A stretch of 53,117 nt of DNA from Spongospora subterranea (Eukaryota; Endomyxa; Phytomyxea; Plasmodiophorida; Plasmodiophoridae), in NCBI GenBank assembly GCA_900404475.1, contig OUQQ01000117.1:1-53117 (forward strand), written 5' to 3'. Numbering within the stretch: position 1 is the stretch's first letter; each line of letters opens with the position of its first letter. This document shows positions 44,659 to 53,117 of this stretch, in pieces. A model generated the notes under the pieces. It worked only from the letters and a program-made list of their open reading frames with translations, did no database searches and had not been told where the DNA came from. The position numbers and the translations under genes are program-made.

Positions 44659-45687
44659 TTAGGGAACAATGGACCACAATTCTGCGATTGTGCATCGAAA
44701 CCGCTCGTTACTGCTTAGGATGGGGTTATTATAGGTCTCCGATGGATTCGATGATCCATTCTCCAACGATGCATCCAGCCATATCGCGAAATGTGTTCCG
44801 CCCCCTTCGTTCATCAACGCATTAGGGCAATGCTGAATCGCAGAAAGGCACCCAGCACTCACCAACCGCAATACAATCCGATTTACCAATCATGAAGAAG
44901 GCGTTCTCTCTCGTCCTGAACTCATCGCATCAAAGGACATCCCGACCGATCCAACGAGCAAATACTGACTGACCAAGTATAGATCCCCGGCTGTGGATGC
45001 AATCGGAACACGAACGCTTCTCCTATTGAATCCCATGGCGACATTCAGGTACTGACTTATCGATATCAATATTTTCTCTCACCGTTTCCAATATGTGTTC
45101 TAGTACATATCCATGGCTCATAACAGAATGCCCCAAATATCCACCCATTATCATCTCTAGATTTCCCTAAATTCAACGCAATCGGCCAGCTGAGGTGGGC
45201 GCGATCCCAACCTGATGATCAATACACAGGGTGTCTGTTTGGGCAACGAGCTCGTGGTTCGGTACAGCGCCTTGAGACTATTCCCATGCTTGGCTGTGCT
45301 ATAGGACAAGGTCCACGAGTAGGACGTCAAACGGGCTGGGATATTGGAGCTCAACAAGCTGAACGAGGTTCGGTTCAAGATCAGGGACGTTCCACAGACG
45401 TGATCAGATATGAGTTTCGTGTGATTATCGACCACATTATCGGGTTTATCGACTGTTAATATCGATAGGTGACCTCCCTTTTTCGCCTTTTTTTTAGATC
45501 GAAACCGGAACCGGTTCAGGAACTGGAGGAATTTCGGCATGTGATAGGCAGATCGCCAGGCCATTATCACTGACGAACAGATCACGAACACAATCCAGAT
45601 AATACTAGAGAATGTGTCGATATTGTCATGAACAGGTACGAGATCCCCGATAGGATATAAACCCATCATGAGCGACGAGTTGGCCAT
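44659..45687 (-). CDS. TLDc-domain protein with N-terminal membrane segment
   Basis: Five exons join with matching phases: 45687-45212, 45156-45083, 45022-44974, 44915-44863 and 44804-44659, about 265 aa. The TLDc domain spans the C-terminal ~170 residues: SYSWTLSYSTAKHGNSLKAL, VLIIR-DDNGWIFGAFCYEP, GNGEAFVFRLHPQPGIYTW, NAFFMIGKSDCIAVG and GGTHFAIWLDASLENGSSNP with SETYNNPILS. TLDc proteins (OXR1, NCOA7, TBC1D24, mEAK7) protect against oxidative stress or act on V-ATPase. Before the domain lies one transmembrane helix (SSIIWIVFVICSSVIMAW) followed by a basic stretch (RFRSKKKAKKGG), suggesting a membrane-anchored form. The start is uncertain: the frame is open upstream to 45825 without an ATG, and an out-of-frame MGSC-type start lies at about 45809. 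Confidence 0.85.
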
Positions 45688-45861
45688 CGGGGCGGCGATA
45701 ACTCCAGGGACATCACAAGATCCGATTGGGAGGAGCGATGAAGGAAGGGATCGCAGGATGGCCAGGTTGGTTGGGTCCAGACTGACTGGGACAGCTGCCC
45801 ATCTTGCTTGGCAACACACACTCAAAATACCAGATCGGTCCTGTGCCAGATTGGTAAAACC

Positions 45862-46068
45862 CTAACTGTACTCTACCTGTTCATCTTCCGTTCGTCGGTC
45901 GTGATCAAGGTTAATATCCAACTGGAATGATATATCTGTCAGCGACACAAGAAGATCGAACGTGTCGTGGAGAAAATTTAAAACACATCCACTCAAGTCG
46001 CTGACCAATATTCGATCGTCGTTATTGCGATATGGAATGCAACATTGCTGAAAGAACCGGAAAGCGAC
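45862..46068 (-). other. Possible exon of unknown gene between TLDc and DRC1
   Basis: Bounded by an acceptor (tttgcccag) and an open frame to a stop (VAFRFFQQCCIPYRN ... LDINLDHDRRTEDEQ). The composition looks coding. It may be a 5' exon of the TLDc gene or the tail of an unannotated gene. No domain recognised. Confidence 0.35.
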
Positions 46069-46113
46069 CTGGGCAAATGTGGGAGAATTGTATTGGTGTG
46101 TAGAGATGGGGTT

Positions 46114-48964
46114 TTATATCTTGGGGAAGTGTAGAACATGTGAGGGGGGGATATTGAGCTCGTTATTGATATCGGATGAGAGATACTGGTCGAGCAACAT
46201 CTTCAGCTGCTCATTCTGTTCGGTGAGCTGTCGGGTCTCGGCCACGATCTCAGCTCGTTCGCTCAGCACGGCATTGTAATCAATCAATGATTGCTCTAAC
46301 GTATTCCACACCTGTCCAACAACATCGTCAATATCAACGACCTCGACAACGATCGCCTCAAGCAATAACGATCAACTGCTTGTTCGTGCGAATGCGGTTT
46401 TTTACCTTGATCTTTTGTGGATCAATGACGTTGTTAATCTTGGCCCAGAAATCGTGATCTCTGCTCTTCTTGAAATCCCTGATATCGTTATTGGCCTTAT
46501 CAGGTCCTGATCGGCTATGCCCTTCCTTATCGTCATTAGACTGCTCTTCGCCGCCGCCTCCTGACGATCGCGACTGTTTATTCGCCACATATCGCCGAAT
46601 GACCTGGACATCACAAACAAATAAACATTCCGGTCGGGATTGTGTGAAACGATCTGGGAACGCGTTGTGTTTTGCTATGGCACCTTGAGGAAATCGTTCG
46701 GATGCACAATCGGTTTGGGACTATTCTGATCGACAGACGCGGTGGACGATGTCGGCGCTGATGGATCCAGATAGAACATGGACACGATCTCGTCCAGATC
46801 GCGTTTATCATTGACGCCCAGCGCGTGTAATATTGAATCGCACTGATACAGGAGCCGATCGTTATCCGATAACGTCGACGACATCTCCTTCGTCTTCGCG
46901 TCGATTAGGAACCCAGCTTCCTCAACCAAAATCGACAACACCTTTCGTAGTCGCCCATCAGATCTATCAACGTTTTTTATGAAAAACGCAAAAATCAAAA
47001 CGGTTTCGCAGAAACGGGTGTGTTGTGCGATTACTGAGATTGCTCTTGTCCTTGATGATCAGTTAATATCGGGGGTAAACTATCAATATTGGGTGAAGGC
47101 GTTGGCGCTTGCGATGGTGTTGGATCATCATGTCCAGGTGTCAATAACAGGTTGATGTCGCAGGGAGACTGCCATGGAACACACAGGATCTGCTCGTGAA
47201 TGATCTTGTCGGCGTCCACAACCTGGACGAGGGCGGTTTAACGGTCCTCATATCCATTGGGTGTATTAGAACCCGATTAACCTTCTTCACCAGCGCCACG
47301 ATCGATTCATGATTCATTGACCAAATATCTTCGTATTTCTTGTTATCGACTTTCTCGAAATGTCTTCACCACAAAACACCGGTGTTAGTGATCAACTCGG
47401 GCACAATCACCAAACAACTCCACCTGAACTTCTTCTGGAGCTCTTTATATTGTCGCGTTATTCTCCTAAGTCGCAACGAGAGAGACGGTCAGACGAACTG
47501 ATCGATTGAAACCACCACAGTCCCCACCTATATTCCTCCGTCAAATCGTGATTTTCCTGTTTAAACCGCTTATCCTGTTCGGCGTATTTCTGCTTCAGCG
47601 AGCTCAATGTTGCCTGCAATCTGGCCCATCTTTAGATCACTGATCGTGGACTGGTCCCGTTCAAAACCTTTTCAGCTTTCGCTTTTGATGATCGACGGTC
47701 TCCATATTCTCCTTCTCCCTCTCCTTCAGCACCTGGAAGTTGTAGTTGAGTTTCTCGGTGTTGAGCTGGTACGTTGACCGCATCTCCTCCAGCTGTTGCT
47801 CCAACAGCTGGATATTGTTCTCCAGGTTCATCTTCAGCTTATTGTAATCCTCTGTATCGCGCTGACGTAATTCATCCAGATCATCCTGACCCAAACACGC
47901 GCCCCGATCGATCTCAAAACCGCTCCCAAACAATAACGCCCTAAATCACTACCTGATATTTCTGATCGCGTTTCGTTTTCGAATCCAGTATCTGTAATTC
48001 CATTAATCGCCGATTTTCAAAACACTCGTCGATCTGTTTCCGATTGGCGTCCAAATTGAGTCTGAAAAATGGTCAGAAAGATGATGGAATCGGGTGTTGT
48101 GTCGACCTTCGTTCCTCTAAGAACGCAGCCTCAATCACATCCAGCTCCTGCTCATACCCCTTCTGGATATTCTGGAACTGTTCGTGCATGATCTGCAGCA
48201 GGTCCGATATCTGAACAATGGCAGGTTGAGCGGCGAGTGCCAGGGCCCCTCGACCCGAATCACCTCCTTTTCTTGCACCTTTATCAGTTGACTGTATTGA
48301 TCCGATCGCGCCTTCACCTCATTGTCCAGTTCCTCGTTCACCTACGCCCCAGAGCTCGTTCATTCAATCCCAAAAACCCAGAAACAATACGATCGCCTCA
48401 GATCACCTTCAGTTTCGCTCGGAACAGCTCATTACACTGATCTTCCTGTCGCTGAATATGATCGGCGATCTGTTGAGGGATCTTCATCTCCATGATCTCG
48501 GCCCATTTCCCATCGATCTCCTCCATGAGTCCCTGCGATCGTTCCCCTTCTTCCTCTACCCGTTTCGCCAACTTCTCTCGTCCAACCTTATCTCCTTGCC
48601 GCCGTCCATATTCCCTTTGATCGCTGACCAGCTGGACACTGCTAACCTGTCGTCGCGCCTCGATCTGCCCCCGAATAGATCATGTTCCGTTGATTGCCAA
48701 ATGGGCGATAGATTACCTGTAATTGCCCGATCCGGTTCCGCGACGAAAATATAGCCGATTTGGATATTGATTTATTGCTAATGATATCGGTTGATGGCGA
48801 TGTGGGATCTGATCCGTCGTATTCAACGTCTAAAACTCGATCGATAAACACATTGTCGGTTCGATAAAGAATGTGATGGAACCTTGTTTCTGTCGTCGAC
48901 TCTTGATCCTATCCCATCTCGCTGCGATACGATCATCGGCACTGGGTTTCGAGGCGATATCCAT
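46114..48964 (-). CDS. DRC1: Dynein regulatory complex subunit 1 (nexin-DRC)
   Basis: Minus-strand gene of about 12 exons. Checked edges: 48964-48883, 48829-48717, 48664-48407, 48341-48255, 48210-48107, 48061-47953, then from 47885. Phases close at each join. DRC1 marks: coiled coils with KIPQQIADHIQRQEDQCNEL and ISDLLQIMHEQFQNIQKGYE, the very conserved EDYNKLKMNLENNIQLLEQQ then STYQLNTEKLNYNFQVLKE, KYEDIWSMNHESIVALVKK, VVDADKIIHEQILCVPW, GRLRKVLSILVEEAGFLIDA, and the C-terminal VWNTLEQSLIDYNAVLSERA and LKMLLDQYLSSDINNELNIP. The length is near 700 aa, as in animals (about 740). It builds the nexin link between axonemal doublets and is essential for flagellar bending, so it is expected to be expressed when flagellate cells form. 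Confidence 0.95.
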
Positions 48965-49704
48965 GGGAGCAATGGGCCAGATGAAGCACAGCGCTTTGGT
49001 ATCCCGTCAATGATCGATCTGGGTACCGAATCATGATCACCGATGATGTCGACAGGCCCATCTTGTTCGATCGAATTGCAATTCACAATCTGCCAGAGCG
49101 TTGGCGTCATTTGACCATCGCTCGATTGGATATCGCCTCACAAGCCACTGTTTACCGCGTCGCAGAGTCGTTTGATTGAACAAAAACAATCGCAAAATGA
49201 TGAATTGACTTGGTTTGAAAGGCTCACACTTGAATGACACAAACGTCTAGCGTCAAACCTCGTGATAAAATCAGCTGAATTGTAATGACGCGACTTGGGT
49301 TGAAGGCATCGTGGAACGACCAACTACTGGATTTCTTCGTAGGGTGGTATAGTGGGATTCCGAATTGGAGAAGATGGTGTTTGTCGGAATATGGTTTGGG
49401 ACAGATCTGATGTCATTGACTGGAAAACGGGCGGATCAATTTTAACTCCTGAAAATCTTTTGACGTCTTTATTGTAAATAGTTTCAGAGAACATGGGTAG
49501 ATCAGAAGTTTACAACCTCTGGTGAATGTCCACTATATCTTTTGATGATTGGCTGTGGTCCATTCCTTGAGTCCCAACCTTCACAGGAGAGTGATACTTT
49601 TCAATTAAGGACGAAATAAGTTCCATCTGATGTTTTATTGATTCTTATAACTTCTGCTGTTGCTGATATCAATTCTCAAAAACTTACATGATAGGCCTCA
49701 TTAA
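48965..49704. other. 5' region of DRC1 and intergenic DNA
   Basis: Minus-strand frames here (48823-49323) are shadows or leader sequence of DRC1 without recognisable domains. 49324-49704 has no frame of note. Confidence 0.5.
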
Positions 49705-50320
49705 TTGAATCCCCTCATGTTTAAAATCAACATCATCATTATAAGTCATTCAACAAAGCCGTTTAGTGCAAAAATCCAAAACTGGATTGATAACCCATTT
49801 CCAAAGCTCCAAGATATCACAGAATGGAAAACGGAAAACACACCTATTGCACCACAAACAGGGAATACCATCGACCCCAATGCAACACAACAGGCTCCAC
49901 CCCTATACAACTCTAATCCCGATAACCCTAGATGCTCAAAACTCAGACTTCAACAACCGGATGACAAAACAACAATGTGAGCAGTACATATATCACGACA
50001 AAGAGAATGTTACCAAACATCACAACGCCACACGAAATCGAGACACAATCACTGAAGTACACACAGCAGCCATAACTCTGATGCACCATCTCACAACGAC
50101 TATAGGGAACTGTGATTTCACAGCAGGGAAAACAGGAACATTCCACCAACAGAAAACGATAAACCACGCAAATTGCCGACAAAGCAAGACCCTTAGACAA
50201 AATCGACTCACCCCATACTGCATTGAGGATGTGAAATCTGCTAAGACGCACCAAAGCAAACACTGTAGAACAGGCCAAAGGCGCGTCCAACAAATAGCGA
50301 AATTTGAAAAAAGAGCCTGA
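49705..50320 (+). pseudogene. LINE fragment (end of the OTU-like part), plus strand
   Basis: Reads FKINIIIISHSTKPFSAKIQ and NWIDNPFPKLQD, then after a frameshift LLHHKQGIPSTPMQHNRLHP. This matches the minus-strand copy at 52117-52734 (YKINIIIISQATQV, WIASTFPKLRDN, LLHHMHRKPATPMGHSRLNH). It is a decayed copy in opposite orientation. Confidence 0.75.
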
Positions 50321-51241
50321 ATTTCAAGGCTGTAGTTCCAAGAGAGGACACCTCATTGAAAAAGAGCTCGAATGCAGCCAAATTACATACTCCCTCCGGT
50401 TTTTTAACTGTCAGTTTTCCCATTTTTGACAAAATATCAACATTTTTCAATGAATTGCTGAAAATTTTACATGGTTGCCTTCGGTTTTCCGATACTTATA
50501 CAATTCTGTAGAGCATCACTGAACATTGATTACGCCCGCAATCAGAAAAGCACATTCCGAACAGTTGTCCAATGTGCCACTTCCCAGGTAATATCGAGCG
50601 ATAAACAACAGCGTATCATTGCTTTACGAGCATAAGAGATGCCATCTGCATCCATCATTGCGTTCACTCGTTTAACCGATTGAGACTATGTTGTTACGGT
50701 CAAAAGCAATATCAGAAATCTCTTCTCGCCTTTGTCACCAACCGCTGGCCTTCATTGCGTTGGCATTAACGCTCGCCCGGAATTTTCCAGGGTGGGCACG
50801 AACAGCGCGTGCAAAAATCCATTCTTGCCATTTTCCAATTCATCGACAACCATCCATGCTATAACCTGGATTCTCGGTTGCTGCGTCGTTACATGTTGCA
50901 GACTCCGCTTGCGTTCTTTGACATCTTTCGCAACATTATTCACTCCTGAACGTCCTCCTGAATTTGCTGAACATCGGCATTGTTTTGCTCCACTTCCGCA
51001 GCCCTTCTTCCACCTTGGAAACTTCCCAATTTGCAAATGCTGCGACGATATGCGACGAGGAAACCAAAGAAGGCTGCATTGACAAACTAAAAAATACGTC
51101 CAACAGAGACTGCTCGAGGATGATGTGGATGGCGAAGCAGTTTTCCCACACACTAATGACGGATATCGGTGTAACAGAGTCATTATGAGGTCTTTCTATT
51201 CGGCGAATCCTGGGTTTTGTCGTGGAAAATTTTTGCAGCAC
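50321..51241. other. Unassigned stretch between two LINE pieces
   Basis: A 143-codon minus frame (50752-51183) reads VIAWMVVDELENGKNGFLHA near its end and overlaps other open frames (50936-51241). The composition is protein-like, but no family is recognised. It may be the middle of an unknown element. Confidence 0.35.
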
Positions 51242-52840
51242 TTAAATGCTGACAATAACATCAATCCGATTCGTGTTGGAAAAAAGCCAAACGAAATATG
51301 AGTAGGCAGATTTTAGTTCGGACGAACTCAGCACGAACTCACGAAGAAATGTACGGTACGAACTCAGGAAATGTATGGCATAAACAATTTGTGTTGTGAT
51401 GCCGAACTGTCCAAAACAAAACATTGGATTGCAGGTGGATGTAGTTTTTCTATTTTGACTTGTTCTTGCCAAAACATTCCTGATTGCCCCATCACACTCG
51501 TAGTGGGGAAATCCATGAATATTACGTCGATGTTTCAACTCTGAAACACATATTACGTCTATCAAGTGTTGATTCGCAAAATATGTCAGTTCGGTTGCCT
51601 TCTCCTCGCTTAGTGAACATGCGTTCCATTGTGCTATAATTAAATTTCTGTTATTCTTTACTTGTTTCACTTTAACATCAATTGCGCTCAAAACATTGTG
51701 TGATTTTCAGTTGTCTTTTTTGTTTGGTTGAGGCATTGTTGTTAGAGCATTTTTTTTTAGACTCTTATCTTTTTCAAATTTTGTATCATTTCTTCAGTGT
51801 TTGTTTGTTCATTGTCTTTTTCCTAAGTTACTGGAGATGGGGATTTTGCTTTTTGGCACATGATGGTGTTGGTCTAAATGTTGGATTGATTCATTCGCTC
51901 TAGTTATCCGATGTTGTGTACTTCTGCTGGTGGTGTCGCTTGTGACAATGCTAAGCTTTTCCAGTTTTTGCAGTAATTCTTTGGTCCTGTTTTTGTTGGC
52001 AGCATTGTGTGTTGGTCGAGTTCGTTCTCCCCAGTTAGCAGACAATTGCTCGGCTGAGTTGATGACGTCGTTGGTGTTTCAATTTTGTTCATCAAAGATC
52101 CGCTTTCAGTTGTCTTTTATAGAACCTGTTTCGGTCCATTTACTGTCCGGTATATTTGTTTTCCTAAGTAATTTTTAACGTATGTCTCACATTGATCTTG
52201 CATTGTTGTGATGTTGCTGTATCTGATAAGGGTCTTATAATGGTTTAGTCTACTATGTCCCATCGGTGTTGCTGGTTTTCTATGCATGTGGTGTAGCAAA
52301 TAAATCGTGGTATCCCATTGAACGTTGTCTCTTAGTTTTGGGAAGGTGGATGCAATCCATTTCTGTATATCAGTCTTCAGTACTTGTGTTGCCTGACTAA
52401 TTATGATTATGTTGATCTTATATAGAAACGCAGCTAGTTTTAGTTCAAATAGCCCAGCCCATTGTCGGTCCTGTTCCATTATGTCTAGATATTCATCAAG
52501 AGTAAGATTTTCACTGTCTAATGATCCGGCGTAGTTCAGTATTTTTGTCGCTATGATTTTTCCCTGGTTTGGGTCTCTGTCATAGTCACAAATGTCTTTA
52601 CGTAATTGCTGTACAGTAATGGGTGGTATTGCTCCTGATGTTCTGATTGCTTCAAGTGCACAGTTGCCTACTCCAACTACATCTTTGAATATATAATTAT
52701 TAGAGTCAATTTCTGTGGCACATGTCTTGTGCAATCCATTACTGTTTCTACCTTTTGTCGTTTTCTTACGTGGTTGTTCCCTTTTGGTTTTTTCCCTTCG
52801 ATGTGCCCATACAGTTTTGCTGTGTAGTCTGATTGTCTGA
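51242..52840 (-). mobile_element. Non-LTR retrotransposon (LINE) 5' part: OTU-like domain plus endonuclease
   Basis: The minus strand from about 52840 has a basic leader (REKTKREQPRKKTTKGRNSN) and then an OTU-like cysteine protease core: DVVGVGNCALEAIRTSGAIP (the family's D-G-N-C is here G-V-G-N-C), LRKDICDYDRDPN, QWAGLFELKLAAFLYKINII. After about 400 bp of weakly coding sequence comes the start of an apurinic-type endonuclease (51691-51480): LIIAQWNACSLSEEKATELT and LIDVICVSELKHRRNIHGF. No reverse transcriptase is present. OTU domains occur in some LINE ORFs. The element is truncated and probably dead. Confidence 0.7.
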
Positions 52841-52848
52841 ATATTGCT

Positions 52849-53000
52849 TATGATGCTGTGTGTGTTTGAGTTTATTGTGTTGTTCTCGGGTTTTGGTTGG
52901 CGTGTTAGTTTTATTTTTGTAGTTTGCTTATCATGCTGTGTGTTTAGATTTATTGTGTTGTTCTTGTATTTTGGTCGGATGTTTATCGGTTTTTATGTTT
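52849..53000. repeat. Two-copy tandem repeat, about 77 bp
   Basis: gcttatgatgctgtgtgtgt... at 52849 and gcttatcatgctgtgtgttt... at 52926 share about 60 bp including tttattgtgttgttct. It lies upstream of the LINE OTU frame, so it may be a 5' UTR repeat of that element. Confidence 0.75.
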
Positions 53001-53117
53001 TTATGATTGCCATTAAAGCGTTTTATTGTTGCCAAGCTGTAATCATTGAAAATCCTGTTTTCAATCGATGCATTTAAGCGTTTATCGGATGAGCTATATA
53101 GCCAACTCGTATAATAA
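53001..53117. other. Window end, nothing recognised
   Basis: AT-rich sequence with no complete frame; may continue the LINE 5' region. Confidence 0.4.

Noticed and set aside
48823..49110. 95-codon minus frame at the DRC1 start
   Set aside because: It overlaps the true first exon (MDIASKPSADD...) in another frame and has no domain.
52117..52734. OTU domain as a host deubiquitinase gene
   Set aside because: It is followed by a LINE-type endonuclease on the same strand and a broken copy exists nearby, so it belongs to a retrotransposon.

Overview
This is nuclear DNA of a eukaryote. Nearly every recognisable gene is split by short GT-AG introns, mostly 48-66 bp with a few shorter. The host genes are a MAPKK-like kinase, a WD40 protein of the ASA1/GNB1L type, the elongation factor ELL, a SET1/COMPASS methyltransferase, complex I subunit NDUFA12, a TLDc protein and the axonemal protein DRC1. 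DRC1 means the organism makes a motile flagellum or cilium at some stage, and NDUFA12 means it respires. The mix of transposons (pogo/DDE_1, MULE, IS630-like, chromovirus Ty3/Gypsy, Ty1/Copia, an OTU-carrying LINE) would suit a zoosporic protist or early zoosporic fungus. A plasmodiophorid-like or chytrid-like lineage is my guess, not something the sequence proves.

Layout. 0-5.5 kb is a graveyard of transposons: two inverted IS630-like transposase pieces, a Ty3/Gypsy chromovirus pol and a pogo-like transposase. 5.8-28 kb is a gene island: kinase (+), ankyrin/coiled-coil protein (+), an unidentified 484-aa protein (-), WD40 (-), TPR (+), ELL (-), SET1 (+), NDUFA12 (-), a small unidentified gene (-), and a long ankyrin membrane protein (-) built from tandem units of about 480 bp. 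28-43 kb is repeat-rich: a second chromovirus fragment, an LTR-like block, a MULE, a MITE, a Copia element and a minisatellite holding a 595-base assembly gap. 44.6-49 kb is a second gene island with the TLDc protein (-) and DRC1 (-). 49.7-53.1 kb holds pieces of a LINE with an OTU-like domain and an endonuclease.

The most interesting content lies inside the repeat-rich part. Two paralogous seven-exon genes (30047-32356 and 37480-39752, both +) encode predicted secreted proteins of 659 and 647 aa. They keep the same exon phases, and all exon length differences are multiples of three, so both look like working genes. Each has a signal peptide and three copies of a Cys/Trp module that I do not recognise from any family: C-x4-C-[GA]-x5-[FW]-x2-[RK]-W-G-x7-F-x4-C-x-G. 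They sit on a tandem segmental duplication whose two copies are separated by MULE, MITE and Copia insertions. This arrangement resembles a fast-evolving secreted or effector-type locus.

All gene models come from reading splice sites and frames by eye. Exon edges are given where the phases close; where they do not, this is said.
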